From Sanguinoderma infundibulare (lineage: Eukaryota; Basidiomycota; Agaricomycetes; Polyporales; Polyporaceae), in assembly GCA_032821775.1 (NCBI GenBank), contig JAVLRN010000019.1, forward strand, positions 245,964 through 309,963: a stretch of 64,000 nucleotides of DNA. Direction: 5' to 3'. Both the position numbers and the translations under genes were made by a program. The stretch's first letter is position 1. Every line of letters starts with the position of its first letter. Positions 21,269 to 35,000 of this stretch are shown here, piece after piece. The notes beneath the pieces were generated by a model, which saw only the letters and a list, made by a program, of their open reading frames with translations, did not search any database and was not told the DNA's origin.

Positions 21269-23420
21269 TTTGGAAGAGCTTGCTCCGGTTCAGACCTCAG
21301 GCGTATCCTATGCTGGGCGTGGGGGTCTTGGGGAGGCTGGATGGACCCGAGGGGAAGCGTCCCGGTGCGGTCGTTGCGAAACCCACTTGCACAGTGTTGG
21401 AATGTTCAATCCCAGCTTGATCTGGCGCAAGGCTTGGTACGGAGAACACTAAACCGGTCGGAAGTGAGCATTAGGAACTGTATAGCACAATTCAGCACAA
21501 CCACGGCCAGAATGTTCGGAACAGGATGGAAAACGTACCGCATAAATGAGCTTCTGATGGAACATGCCGAGAAGTTTGTTGTGGTGATAATGGAAGTGAG
21601 TGCGTTGCGAGGAGATGGCGATGATGCAAGCTCGGGCTTGCGCTTGCGGAGATTTCCGCTTTAGCGATGGACTTTCAAATTATTGGTGCATGCAAGCACC
21701 GCCAAGGATGACGCGCGCAGACTAAACTCACCGCCTCGTGGTACGGACTGGATTTGGTCTTGCCCATGACTTCATTCGCAGCGGCGCTTGCCGATCCGTG
21801 TTTTGGGCTTGCAATCGCGGAAGCGGTACTTGTGCGTCGGCGATGGCAGCTTGAACATGAGCTGTGTCTCGGACGAGTGCTTGTCGTAGCTGCCCGTCGT
21901 CCGAGTCATCGCCCCCCTTGCTGCTCGCGATGCTGCCCATGTCCACGTCGTAGTAGTCACAATTCTGACCGTGGGGGCTGGCGGCCGCGGTCGTGGTGGA
22001 ACGAGCGCCGTTCCCAATCGAGCCAGACTTGTCATAATACGAGCCTGTGAGGGTCGCGATGCGGCAAAGCTGTGATCAAGAGTCAGCTGTCGGTGTGAGA
22101 AACGTGGTCAGGGAAGGGATGGACCGACTGATAGGCTCTGCCGTCCAAGAACGGGTCCCTGGGATCAAAGATGTAATTAAAGGTCCCGCTAGCCACTCCT
22201 GCCGCCGAGGACTCACTCACCAACCTGGCGCGCCTTATGCCCAGCACGTGCCACTTGAAACGTTGTAGCCACGGACGCGTACATCCGTCTCGTTGCCGCT
22301 GCACTTTTCGGTTCTGCGCGGGTCTCGGACGGGTCTGAGGAGCTGGAAGAGGAACTGCTGTCAGAAATGCGTGTCCGCGATCTCGACGTCAAGCAGCTCA
22401 GGGCCACTTCGCAAAGTAGTACTGGCTCTTCGAGGCGGTCTCCGCGAATCCAGTCTCCCGGTTCTGTTTCAGATGTCCTGCCGGCGCAGTGAGTGAGCCA
22501 TTCGACTGGCTGCCAAGCGCACTTCTCCCGCTCGTGTCCATTCGTGTTGGGCCCGTCCCACATCGGCGCGTACTCTCCTCGTAAGGTTACTCCGTGAACA
22601 CGCGACTGAGGAAGGTGAGGATGCGCCCTCAGAATATTGTTGTCGTGCTGGAATTGGAAAGTCGGCGGAGGAGGTCGGTGATGGACGAGGGCCTTGCTCT
22701 TCTGCGGGATCATGCCCTCGGAGAGGTGTTTCGCGGCACGGCGAGGAGGGATCTCACTGAGGACGATCTGCGCGCGACGCGACCCTATGTAAGTACGTGC
22801 ACCCAGCCCTGCGTGTGTGCGTGCGTGCGCACGTTGCCACGACGCCGCCGCGCCGTCCGACAAGCTCTAAACTCTCGAAGCCCGAAGCTCGAAGTCGCGT
22901 TCGCAGTCGGGAAGGCAGAGGCGGAGAAGAGTCTCGCAAGCCGGCCGACGCGGGATGCCCATGCCCATGCCCCGCCCGTTCTCAGAGACTGCTCTGCGAA
23001 ACCACGCTGTCTGCCAGTGGCCGGTGCAACTTGTTCAGCGCGAAGTGGGAACCGCGGCGTCAGGAGCAGAAACCCGTACGTACGTATGTACGCACCTTCT
23101 CCCTTCCGAATCCACGCTCTCCCACACATCCCCCTCCCCGTCCTCTCAAATCCGGCCAGAGGTCGGAGCGATGACGTCGAGCGCACATAATCCAGAGGCT
23201 GCAATGGAGAACTTGAGATCGAGCACTCGTTGATCCAGGAGAATATGTGCGAGCACGAGGAGATGGTCTCACGTCGCATTGCAGTATTCGGAGGTCTTAG
23301 ACCGAGTCTGGCAGTGTCCACGAGGCGCATCAGTCATTCGAGATTCACGGAATGGAGATGAGTGGCCCGGAATGTGCTTACCGGACACTGTACTGATTGG
23401 GCAGCCATCCGAGATCAGTT
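21269..23420. repeat. Repeat U, copy U1B (complete)
   Basis: Starts with the same tttggaagagcttgctccgg word as U2A and U2B. It contains a frameshifted version of the unidentified exon (21727-22040), THOC1 fragment F1 with its insertion, and the tail. Its left 685 bp have no counterpart in the window's block A because A is cut by the window start. Confidence 0.8.
22334..23267 (-). pseudogene. THOC1 fragment F1 (block B)
   Basis: Same structure as 383-1310, with the [12 protein letters not shown] start, the insertion of about 460 bp and the shared internal deletion at GHEREK. A few substitutions and a 6-bp indel within the insertion separate it from copy A. Non-functional. Confidence 0.85.
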
Positions 23421-23525
23421 ACGAGGGAAATACACGCTACGCGCAAATTATGCGCACGCTGGCTACGAAGTTGCATGAAGATAATTAGCGGGAGAATCTC
23501 TCCGAGTGACGCACCGCTGCTGGAC

Positions 23526-24190
23526 ATGCCCGCTGCACGCTGCCACACCGAATCCCGACCAGCCAACTCCTGCCCTCGAGGACAGTACTCGAACGGTCTC
23601 GCAAAGCTCAAGGCGGAATTTCGATCCAGTATAACGAAAAAATTGAGTACGTACATTCATTTGCATCTCCATCCTCCGCGCACTGACCAGCCTGGTACCG
23701 CGGGACAGGACACAAATCTGGCAATCCCAAGGCGAATATGGGGTGGTCGGAGAAGGCCTACGCCCTTGGCGTCGTCGTCCGCTGCAAACACAACCTCCTC
23801 GGATGGCCGTGGTACGCAAACATCCCGTTCGCGAACCCGAGCGACCTCCTCGGCGGCCAGCCCATCCTGCGCTTCCTCATCGCGCTCCTGAATGCCGGGA
23901 TCCTCCGCTTCGAGCCCGCGAGCGAGGAGGACATTGACCTCGCACGACGGAACTCAAAGGCCGTCCTTCCGGGTGCGCCGCCGACACGCCCACCTCCGTT
24001 CTGCTGGGGTCCGTTTGGTCGGAACGATATCGGCCTGGGTCGCTTCCGGTCAGTTACCAACCCGCTGGGCTTGCCACTCAGACACCCGAAGGACGGTCCA
24101 AAGACCCCGAAGCTTATCCTGGACTCCGATGTGGAGGATTCGGACGCGGTGGACTCAGAGAACGAGAACACGCAGGTGGGATGCTGGTAG
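23526..24190 (+). CDS. GWP-family hypothetical protein, copy B1
   Basis: Duplicate of 1569-2233 with the same start (MPAARCHTESRP), 62-bp intron (23647-23708) and C-terminus. The exon 2 product is identical to copy A1. Substitutions between the copies in this span are few and silent in the conserved exon, unlike the flanking fragments, which carry frameshifts. Function unknown. Confidence 0.7.
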
Positions 24191-25095
24191 CTAGCATGCA
24201 GTGTATTAGTCACGCTCGAGGATCTTGTCCGCGATCTCGGGGTTGACGTACACGACAATGTCGTTCTCCGTCGTGGTCGAGAGGAAGCGCAGTGAGCACC
24301 GCACCAAACGCGTCCCCCCGCGGTCATTCCGAATATGGAAGTGAGTGACAGCAGCGGACATCTTGATGATGAGGCGTCGCCCAGGCGCATGGCAAGGCAA
24401 TGAAGATCTACCAGGCCCAGAGCATGACCGACTGAATCAAGCAATGGATATGCGCAGTAGATACTGAATGGTGCGCACCGTACTTGAGCGCCAGTGCGTT
24501 GATAACGTCCCAACTAATGGCACCAATGTTTGTCGTCGGCAAGGAGGCGGATAAACTCCGAGTTGGTCATACGACTGACGCTAGTGCGCATGGTCGAGTA
24601 ATCGTTGACATCAATCAGTTTGGAAGAGCTTGCTCCGGTTCAGACCTCAGGCGTATCCCATGCTGGGCGTGGGGGTCTTGGGGAGGCTGGATGGACCCGA
24701 GGGGAAGCGTCCCGGCGTGGTCGTTGCGAAGCCCACTTGCACAGTGTTGGAATGTTCAATTCCCGCTTGATCTCGCGCAAGGCTTGGTACGGAGAACACT
24801 AAACCGGTCGGACAATCGAGGAGTAACGTGAGCATAAGGAACTGTATAGCACAATTCAGCACAACCATGGCCAGAATGTTCGGAACAGGATGGAAAATGT
24901 ACCACGTAAATGAGCTTCTGATGGAACATGCCGAAGAGTTTGTTGTGGCGATAATGGAAGCGAGTGCGTTGCGAGGAGATGGCGATGACGCAAGCTCGGG
25001 CTTGCGCTTGCGGAGATTTCCGCTCTAGCGATGGACTTTCAAATTATTGGTGCATGCAAGCACCGCCAAGGATGACGCGCGCAGACTAGACTCAC

Positions 25096-25412
25096 CGCCT
25101 CGTGGTACGGACTGAATTTGGTCTTGCCCGTGACTTCGTTCGCAGCGGTGCTCTTGCCGATCCGCGTTTTGGGCTTGCAGTCACGAAAGCGGTACTTGTG
25201 CGTCGGCGTCGGCAACTTGAACATGAGCTGCGTCTCGGACGCGAGCTTGCCATAGCCGGTCAGGCAGTACTCGTCGTCCGAGTCGTCGCCACCCTTGCTG
25301 CTCGCAGCGCGGCCCATGTCTGCGTCACAGCAGTCACGATCGGCGGCCGCGGTCGGGGTGGAATGAGCGCCGTCCCCAATCGAGCCAGACTTGTCATAAT
25401 ACGAGCCCGTAA
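25096..25412 (-). pseudogene. Unidentified captured exon (block B)
   Basis: Counterpart of 3125-3441 with the frame intact (MGRAASSKGGDDSDDEYC, KLPTPTHKYRFRDCKPKTR) and ending at the same gtgagt donor. The Phe and Thr variants here match the U1B copy, suggesting they are ancestral. Confidence 0.5.
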
Positions 25413-25646
25413 GGGTCGCGGCGCGGCAAAGCTGTGATCAAGAGTCAGCTGCCGTTGTGAGGAACGTGGCCAGGGAAGGAATGGACCGACTGATTGGCTT
25501 TGTGCCGTCCAAGAGCAGTCCCTGGGATCAAAGATGTCATTAAGCGTCCCGCTACCCTCTCCTGCAGCCGAGGACTCACTCACCATCCTCGTGCGCCATG
25601 TATCCGCCACTCGGAACTTTGCAGTACGTCCGTCTGTTCGCCGCTG

Positions 25647-26215
25647 CGCGGTCTTGGTAAACGTCAGGAGATGGTTGAGAAGGATGAGGAGCTGGAAGAG
25701 GAACTGCCGGCGGAAATGCGTGTCCGCGATCTCGAGCTCGAGTAGCTCGCGGCCGGTGAGGTACTTTGCGAAGCAATTCTGGCTCTTCGTGGTGGTCTCC
25801 GCCACTCCGGTTTCGGTTCCGCTTCAGAGGCCCTGCCCGTGCAGCGGGTATGTCGTTCGATTGTTGCCCAGAAGCGCACTTCTCCCGCTCACGTCCCTTT
25901 CCACCGGGCCCGTCCCACGTCGGGCCGTACTCTCCTTATAAATGCACTCCGCTCCGCTCTCCTGAAGGGAAATGCGACTGAGGAATGTGGGAATGAGACC
26001 ACAAAACATAGTCGTCGCGCCTGTGTTAGCCAGCTGCCGAAGAGGTCGTTCAGGGTGTGGAGGACGACGGCCTTGCTCTTCTGGAGGATCATGCCCTCGG
26101 AGAGGCGTTCCACACACTCTTTGATCCACTGGAATATGTCCGAGCACGAGGAGATGGTTTGTGCCTCGAAGAGGTCCTGGAGAACAGTGAAGGGGAACGC
26201 TTGGTCGCATGCATC
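25647..26215 (-). pseudogene. THOC1 fragment F2 (block B)
   Basis: Counterpart of 3676-4244 with the same exon-edge start, the same internal deletion and the same end after LLTFTKTA. Non-functional. Confidence 0.88.
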
Positions 26216-26810
26216 TGTCGTGGTGCCAGAGCGGACACCCGAGGCATCGATTGTAAACTCTTGATAGCGGCAGCTCCAGCACTGTACGCACCTCTCGGGA
26301 TTCCATCCTAAGTGCGAACGGCAATCAGTATAATGCGCGCATGTGAGCATATGCGGAGGACGTAAAAATCTGATAAAACTGTGTTTGATGAGGAAAGCGG
26401 GTAAGCGAATTGAAACCGAACATCGTGAGAGCAGCGGAAAGGGGCCGGATGGTCGTCATCTAGACATGTATGCAGAAAATTTACGCAGTGGGATTGCGGC
26501 CCCAGGACGGAGACGCATGACATGCGACGCTGCGTAGCCACAGTGAAAAGGGCCGGTTGGGTGGTTCTGTTGCCGGTAGAACATTTTCACGCATCATCGT
26601 AGTGGTCGGAGGTCTTAGAGTGGAGTCTGGCAGGTCGCAGCGGCGACGTTTTGAGTCAATCGAGATTGATGGAATGCAGAACAGATGCGCTTACCGGACA
26701 CTGTAACGACGCGGCAACCTCCAAAGATCGCTGAGATGCGCGCTGCGGACAAGTCACAAGCATGTCGGCTATGCCTCCCAAAGGGACATAGGTGAGCAAC
26801 TACTCACGAA

Positions 26811-27110
26811 TTTGTCCCTACGGTAGTCCCGCCGGACGTACGCGACCGCGATCCCTGGCCGTCCATGGATCGTCATTGTACTTCGCACGCAGATGGAACG
26901 CCTTCGTCGGAATCGTGAGTCGTGCAAACGGAAAGCCCATCGAGTACCCAAAGGTCGACGCAAAGACCTCGATCGAGTACCGCGCCATCGGATTTTGCGA
27001 GCTCCCGGGGGCCGTCACCGGCGCAACAAGGTACTGCCCGCCAGGGAGCAGTGCCATCTCGAGCACCGTCCGCAGGCATTGATCTCCCATTGGCGCATAT
27101 ACTTGGGGCT
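26811..27110 (-). pseudogene. F-box/propeller-type remnant (block B, deleted copy)
   Basis: Keeps RTVLEMALLPGGQYLVAP through YSMGFPFARLTIPTKAF but lacks the upstream WKRILACTKHQ and HWDRESPKYM segments because of the 629-bp deletion at 27110/27111. Confidence 0.6.
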
Positions 27111-27632
27111 GGCGAAGGGCCGGTCATTGATGCAGCGATGATCGTGGTAGAGAGCAAAGAGCGACTACCATGACACGAACCGAGGGCAGCGCCACAAGGG
27201 TCCAAGCGCCCGTAGCTGCCATTTGCGGAATCCGCTCTCTTGTAAACCTCCATCAGCCTCGGCCTCGCTTCCACTCGTTCGTTTCAACTCCTGCTGCGCT
27301 CCGCCACAGTACCCGACTCAATTGTTACCCCAGGACAATGGCATCTCTCCGCCGACAGGAATAGGGAAAGCGAATACAGCTCACTTCAAGGCTACACCTC
27401 GACACAGGTCACGACTGGAGGGATAGACGAACAACAGATAGACAGATAGTGAGGGACATACAAGGATGTCTGCCACAGCGGGTGCCATGGTGCGTTTCGT
27501 GTCAGGTGCAGAAGCGGGGATATATTGACATAGGAATGAGTGATTGAATCAGGTACTAGTCTACATCTCTCCGTCGTCTCCTGCCACACAAGTAACTAAT
27601 TGCATTCACAGCAACGCGCAAGGTAAAAACGG

Positions 27633-28209
27633 CTAGTCGGAGATCTCCTCAATATCCGAAGGCTCGGCCTCAACCTCGATGTCCGACGACCAGACAGCCT
27701 CCTCAATCGGGTCCTCCGGATCCTCCATCCCCGTGATGCCTTGTCCGTCGCAACGACGCTGGCGGTGACGCTGAATCGGAACCCCCGGAAGGACGGAGAC
27801 AGGGCTAGAGCATGCGAGCTTAACCCGCTCGTCTGTCGCTTCCTCGAAGCGGAGCACACCCGATGTCCATAGCGCGAGCAAACGCTCCATGACCGGCTGG
27901 CCGCCCGGAACGTCACTCAGGTTTCCGAACGGTACGTCCGTCGGCCACCCTACAAGATCCTTCCTGTCCCTGATGACAACGTCACGCGTGTAGCCTGTTG
28001 TGGACCACCGCATCTGCGCGTTGGGGCTGCCGTTAAGCTCTTCTATGGAAACGGCATCAGAACACAACACAATAAGTCCGTGATGAAAGGTACGTACGCA
28101 ATTTTTCGTCCATCAGCTTGCGGAGGCGCGCTCGAAGCCTGGCTAGTCGACTTGAATAGTCCCAAGGCTGAGCGGGGGCTCGGGCACGCGCATTGCGCTG
28201 AGCGGGCAT
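27633..28209 (-). CDS. GWP-family hypothetical protein, copy B2
   Basis: Duplicate of 6291-6867: start at 28209, intron 28097-28043, stop at 27633. The product differs from A2 by about four residues (for example GYTRDVVIRDRKD and GWPTDVPFGN here), with no stop or frameshift. Its core motif and acidic tail are retained. Function unknown. Confidence 0.75.
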
Positions 28210-30187
28210 AAGGATTGTGTGTGGTTAAACGAGTGGAGGCGCAATGAGACCGTACGGACGTAGCGTTGGGTGTTTGTGAATAAACAGACGGGGATGTGTG
28301 GCCTCTACGGAAGAGATCTTGTGCTGTTATATGTTTCCCTCGCTGACTGACACGCGGGTACGCAGTTCTCGAGCTTGACATCGAACGTCGTCATGCTGCG
28401 TATCGCTCAGGATATCCCCGCAGACTCGAATCGTTTCTTGTAGACGTCTCTTTGCATATCTTGACCGCTAATCATACCATAGTACCCGCAGACAGTTTAC
28501 TGTGTCCATTTTGTCTCCTACCGATATTCAGATGTTGCGGACGACATCAGATATCAATCACAGGAACCTTGCATGTCCGCAACATCGCGTTATGGCCTCA
28601 CTCATGCGACGACGGCTTCGAGTTGCTCTGCACAAGGTGTATGTATACCGGGCGTATTAGCTTTAGAATCCACGGAGAAGATCGAGGTTCCGAGAGGACG
28701 TCAGGGATGTGGACGTCATCTGCTCGTCCGGCGATGGCTTCACATTGCAATGTGCTTCTCCGCAGCAGCCACCGTGAAGTTATGAACCCTGAGTTTGGCG
28801 AGGACACGGCGGCGATTCTCTACGTGCTTGAATCGCGCGCAGTTTGCCGCACAAAATTTATTTGATGATATGGTTGCCATTGGGCATGCGAAATGTCCAG
28901 GGTCGCAGAGGCGACGGCCGCCGATTTCGCGTACGTGTTATAGCGCATGAAGTCCTGAGCTCCGTTCACCGCCGTGCATCATGTTCCCAGTCGTGCGGCC
29001 CAGTGCTCGGCCGCCACTCTGATGAGTATGCTTCCTCTTCCCCCAATATACACAGCCGAGACGACCCTTGATTTGATAGAAACCCAGCCGGCGCAAACGT
29101 CGATGCTCCAAGAGCCTCGACAAAGTCCTTGTCTGGCCCGCTCGAGTGCATGCAAAATATATCAGTGGATAGGGAACAATCAATGTATTGGAATGGGGGT
29201 GGCGACGGATAGACATGTACATGTGTAATATTACCGCTCGATGGCATCTCGCTTCGCGCCTCCCTGCGGATTCTGTTTGGAAAACATACCGCCACACGCG
29301 GACGACCGCTGCGCACATTGAATGACCCAGGGCCCAATCGCGATTTTTGAGTGCGAGATGGCGCCATTGGTTTACTCTGAATGGGAGATGCATTGCTCGT
29401 GGCCCTGAGGAACTGTTGAGCTCGCGAGATGGAGTCGCCCCCTCAGAATTTTCTCTCAAAGTCGCTCTGATATGCGACAGTTAGCTTGTATGTACAAATC
29501 CCTTGGGGAGTGGCTGGAACGTACCTCCGCTGTGGTAGGACTTAAGGTGTGCTGTATAGCGATGGCGAGAGACAAAGGCCGAAGGCTGTCCAAGCTGCGA
29601 CCGAGGGCAGCGACTGGTTGGATACTAGCCTCAGATGCCGTCGTCCTGCCTCGATGCGGAGTTCAATCGCCGGGTGCCTAGACGCGTGGATGGTTAGCCG
29701 ACCTCGAAACCGCGTAGGGAGCAAGGGAATCAGAAAAGAAATTAGCATTTTCAACGCAGAGATTGTATTGCAAGCCACGATTCAGCCCGACCGCCGCTCT
29801 CTCCGTCCACCCGCACCCCAAACACGCTGGACGAACGGCGTGCGAATGACGTCGCGCAGTACGTCAACCGGGTAGGGAGGTAGGTGAGAAGAGAGGGGTT
29901 CGCGACCATCGGAGAAAGCGGGCGCATGCGGGACGCGGTCGCGTCGATTTTCCGAGCTCCAGGCGAGCGCAAAGAGATACCGTCCGGGCGCGCACGGATT
30001 GCGGGGCGGCAGGAAGTATTTAAAGGAGGCTGGAGGTTGCAGGAGCCCCCATTCCCGTCCCCGTCCATCCGCCACCACCCGCTTGTCTTCACACTCCCGT
30101 CGTGTCCGTCCGCCTCGAACGATCTCCGTGCTGTCCGTCCGCCGCCTCCCGCTCACCTTCGCCCGCTCGTTGTGCCCGTCCCCCTCA

Positions 30188-30317
30188 ATGTCTGGCGGTC
30201 TGCGGTGTGTCCGTCACGGACGGTCGTGGAAAGGAGGTACGTCGCCGCTCGGTTACTGACTGGGAGATTTTGATGTTGACTGTGTTTGTGGTTGTAGAGC
30301 GACGTCCATTGGCATGA
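30188..30317 (+). CDS. Possible spliced 22-residue micro-ORF (B)
   Basis: Same promoter-like TATTTAAA (30017-30024), CT-rich leader, ATG, 61-bp intron and stop as 8846-8975. Support is equally limited. Confidence 0.25.
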
Positions 30318-31712
30318 GGGAAGAAGACTCCGTGGGCGGCGCGAGAGGGCGATTCGGGTGATGCGCACATATGATTACCTTGATTAGATAAGATTAGATA
30401 CGAACGACAGGGAGACGTTGCATGTGGCGATAAGCTGAGGCTCACCTCGTCGTCACTGCCATGGCTGCGGCCTGAGCGAGTGCATACTCTACAGCGCCTG
30501 CTACCGAGTGTATGTACCCTCAGTCCACCTCTTCCCCGGCGCGTGGCCCGCTCATCTGCCAACCTCGGTCTTTGACAAATGAAAACTGGCTTCGCGATCC
30601 GGTGTGCCTGGCCGTCACTGATGCAACCGTTTGTCGGTGAGTTCTGTGAACAACTGAAGATTGTTTGGCAGATGAAACCGGTCTCGATACAGCCGCAGGC
30701 GGGCCTGCCCAATCCAACGTCCACTGTGGCCGCCGTATTCGCGGCGCATCAGCAACGAGTCCCTTCATGTTGCGCGGACAAGCGACAGACTTGCCTTGCC
30801 ATCGCCTTCTCTACATAAGGCCCACTTCTATCCTCCGATCTGCGGTGGCTTGCCCTAGTAGCGTTCCGCGCAAGACGTTTGGCCGGACGGTGGAAGCTGG
30901 CTGGAGGAAGCAGACGGTGCGCCGGGGACGGTGCTTCTCACCATGTCAGCTGCACCATGCATGCTGGGCACGAAGCTCCACCCCCGGACCACGATTAGTC
31001 TTGCCCATCAGCACCGCACGGGCTCGGCCGGGCGCGCGCTCGGGTCGTCCGTGTCCACCCTCTCCACCCAACTTACAGGCGGTCGTCCACCTTCCTCTCC
31101 CCTTCTCATCACCGCATCGCACCCATCCATCTTCTCCGTCATCGATTCCTGTCCTTCGCCTTTCAATCCCAATAATAAGCTCGTGCACATCCCTCCCCAC
31201 GCTCTGACATGAACAGTGCCAATTGGCAATTCGCTGGCAGAATCCCTGCGTCGGCGGGCGTTGCTGTGGCTCCGCCCCAAGGATCTATCGCGCAGGCAGC
31301 ACGGGGCTCCCCACGACCATGTGGGGCTTGGACCGGAGTTTCCTCTTCCGAACAACAATGTTAATAGGATCCTTGGAACGGTGACGTGCAGGGTGCCTGT
31401 GCGTAAGGCTTCGTACGTACCCATGGCGTTAAATACTGCGCGCGCGCGCGCGTCCGAGTCGACGGGCGGGAAGGCGCTGCTTACTCGAGACAAGAGCACT
31501 GGGCGGAGCGCATCCAGGGTCCGGGAGCTATATGCGGCCGTCTCTGGCCGCCTGCTTGTGGTCGTTTCAGCTTTCATTTGCCGGGCGACTGGATGGCTAG
31601 CCGTGGCTAAGTTAGCAGACTTCTGTGGCGGGCGCGCCGCACGGCAGCCTACCACGGATCGCGCGCTGAGAGTCGCGCCGTGCATCAGACGTTCAAGCAC
31701 TGAATTTCGCGC

Positions 31713-32241
31713 GTGGTTGTCGTGTGGGGAATGCATGTGCTCGGCATGCGCGGCGTACGCAGGTTGGCCACCGCTCAAGTAATTGCGCTGGCACTGTGCG
31801 CATGTGGTTCGCTCAGGGTTCGCCAGGCGCGCACACCCTTCGATACCTGTGCGGGTAAGCGTACATCCTATCTTACACAGAACGAATGGATGGGATGAAC
31901 TGAATCTCAATCTCTTGTGATTCTACCAGGTTCCCGACTTCCAAGACCTCGTCTACTTATCTGCTGTCGACCTTCTTCATGCACGCTCTCGCTCGGCGTC
32001 GTGTGTGCGGGGTGGGAGGGCCGCTTCTGATTCGGATTCAGATGGTGCGAGCCTCAGCGAGTCTCGAGCGTCCCATGCTCCTTCCGCTTTGGTGTCTACG
32101 TTTCCCTCGCGCGGTGGAGGCGAAGGTTCGCGAGGAATCTCCTATTGGCGAAGGGGAGGCGTCTGGGGCCTGGGCATTATGGCATCCCGAGGGCATGTGA
32201 ATGCCGTGCGTTTTGAGTTGGAGATTGGACGTCCTTCCTGA
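31713..32241 (+). CDS. Putative exons of an unidentified gene (B)
   Basis: Counterpart of 10371-10899, with the gtaagc donor after PFDTCAG, the ctaccag acceptor and the open frame VPDFQDLVYL... ending at 32241. Hardly any change from A. Confidence 0.35.
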
Positions 32242-33957
32242 GATCGTACTCGTGGGCAATGCTGCCTGTACGTACAAAGAAGGCTCTGGAGAACGGGAAC
32301 GGAAGAACCACAGAACCAAGAACCAAGGACAGCGGTGCGTAGTCGAGGACCAGGACCGCAGCGAGCGAGCTGAGCTGACTGGCCGGCTAACTCTCAGGAT
32401 ATGGAAGCAATGTGCAGCTCGGCTCACCTTGGAGAGTGGACTGCGTCCTTCGACCTGCCCGCGAGCTCTGTAGCAGCAGCGCGTCGTTCCCGCTCATGTA
32501 GGAGTAGGAGGGACAACACTGGCATTCGTGGGAAGGCGAACATGAACATCCTCGCCGCATCCTGTCAAAAGGGGAGATGGCCGCACTCGCGACGTCGACG
32601 TCAAGACAGGGAGAACTTCAAACTGTCTCTGTTTCATTGGCTTCTCGCTCGGGCAGAGTTGAGTTACGCCAAGCCGGCCTCCGTTCCCCGCGCGCGACGA
32701 TTCACGAACCTGCCCCGTGCGAGGGGGAGTCTCATGCCGGGAATGGCGACGCCGGCGGGCTCCCAGGCGCATTGTTAATGGCAATGAAGCTGCCAGGGCA
32801 CACCCTGCGCGTAACGTACCTCCTGGACAGCCACATAACACCCCGTGCGTATAGCTCAATAGACATTGCTCTCAGTGCATCAGGGGATGACATCAGGAAT
32901 CACAGAAGCCTCTCGTCCCATCGTCCGTCTCTGTGATGCGGACCATCAGCCTCAAGACAAGTGCTCAGGGTATGGCCTATAGGTGCGCGCGCCGTGATGC
33001 TGGGCTCTGTTTCTTAGCTTTTGCTCCACGACTCTCCGCGGGAGGCAGGGCTGGCCGCGGGCGCGATGTGACACGCACCGCGTATGATGACGTCGATTAT
33101 GCTCAGATGCGCACCACCAAGAGATCCCGAGTGTCTGTGATGGGGGCAATGAGCTCAAGCTCACCTCGTCGTCAATGGGCGTCGCTGCGGCTGGGCATCA
33201 GGAAGCAGGATTCGACTTCGAGCCGGGGGAGTACTCCGCGGCGGCTTTGGGTCGCGTCCGCCTGTCCACGCTCGTCCGTCCTTGAGCGACGGAGCGTTAC
33301 GAGGCGTCCGCGGTTCTTGGTATCATCGCCCGCGTTGAATGGAGGCCGTTTAGGTTGGGGGGAGCATCGCTCGCTCGTGCGCCGTTCATTCCGGAGGATC
33401 GCATCAGCGAGCCCGGGGACAAGGCATCCACCTCTGAATAGCAATCCCGCTAGCACGGGCAGCCGCAGGAATGCCACCTGAGTCCAGGACCCGAGCGCGA
33501 CTGTAACTGTACCCGTGCCTTCCGAACGGGACGCCAGCTTCTGGGTCCGCGTACGTGCGGTGAGGTCGGACACGGTTCTGGTCCTGGTCCTGGTCCTGGT
33601 CCTTGGCGGTAGGTACGGACATGCGTACGCTACTGTACGGACTGCTACCCAAACGCAGGGGCGACCCGATGACGGCGATGACGCGCCTCTAGGTAGCCAT
33701 TGTGCGTTGATCATCCGCGCCTCGGGTCCAGGATCGAGCACTAGTTCGTAGTCGAACGTAACGTCCGAGTCCGATGGCGGATCGGACGAAGGCTGGCTTC
33801 GCCCGCCCGCGCACGATTGGCTACGGTGCATCGGTTGTTTGCCGGGGTCCGATAGTGCGGGGGAGGGATCGCCGGCTATAGCGTCGCGCGTATGTAAGTG
33901 CCCCCCCCCCGAGAGGCCGCTGGAGAGTGCACTAGTGCACTAGCGCGAATGCGAAGC

Positions 33958-35000
33958 CTAAGGATCCGACGCGTCTCTGGTCGGACGGTCGCCCCAAGCG
34001 GTATCATGCACTATGCAGCTGCCCAGCCGCGCAAGCTGAGAAGGGCAGGGTGCAGGGCTCGCTGCTCGTGCATTAGACGCGGTGTTCTGCGCAGAACGAC
34101 GGAGTACGTACTTAGGGTACCTATCGCTCGCCTCGCGCGACGGACGCCGGTCCCTTTCAACTGTGTCCCTGGGCCTGGCGTACGACATACAGTGCCGCTT
34201 GAGCTTGACTTACCAAGTATGTAGCGTCGCGAGCAAACCGGGCGGCTTCCCTGCTCGCGTGAGGTCCCGAGTCTGAATGCAACTGGGGGTTTCAGGAAGC
34301 AAACGCACCGGGCGTAGTAGCTCAAGCTCAAGCTCACGGGCCCGGGAGCTGGGCGCGAGAACAGGGAGGGACGGATATCGATGCGTCGCGAGTACTCACT
34401 TGCTGGATGCGGACGACGGCGTGCATGCTCGCGAGTCGCTGCTGCCCCTTAGCCTTGTTCGGGACGTACCATGCCACCGGCATCTTGATAGGTCAGCGCG
34501 CCGGCTCCCGATGGGGCATCGTGCACATGCACCGTGGGCGGGCGGGCGGGCGAGCTTGCGTGCGTGAGTGCGGTTCGAGAAGAGTTCGGATTCACAGAGT
34601 AGTGCGGCGCCGACGGACGTGTGCCGATCGAAGCGTAGGAGGGGGAGCGATTTCGTCGGGCGGTGGCCGACGCGGACGGGTGGGCGAAGACTCGGACTGT
34701 CAATGTTAATATCGCGGTCAGTGCGGTTGTGGGGGGTTACGTACGTGCACGCCGTGCGTGTCCGTGAATTTGACCAGGTGAGCGCGATAGATTGTCGTTC
34801 CGCGACCGCTGGGCACAGGCTGACTGCGCATAAGTATCATAGAACGATTCCAGCGTGCGGCAACCAATAATCTCATGACAAGGCAGGGTCGAATGGGACG
34901 ACAGCGGAATTGAGAAGCGTTCGGCGTGGGAGGGGGCACTCACATCGTCTGAATCGCGTTCTGTGTCGAATTCGGTGCTCGCTCTATTTGGGCATAGCAC
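33958..35000 (-). pseudogene. Unidentified multi-exon gene remnant (B), frameshifted
   Basis: Counterpart of 12543-13640. A 2-bp deletion in the piece after SRNDNL shifts the frame relative to A (RNDNLYRAHLVKF in A becomes RNDNLSRSPGQIH). The last piece is shortened after ASPA. If the locus was ever a gene, B has lost it. Confidence 0.35.

Larger units (their letters stand above)
24619..26731. repeat. Repeat U, copy U2B
   Basis: Block B counterpart of U2A (2662-4760), with the same left edge word and the same contents. A 14-bp net insertion near 24813-24831 separates it from A. Confidence 0.8.
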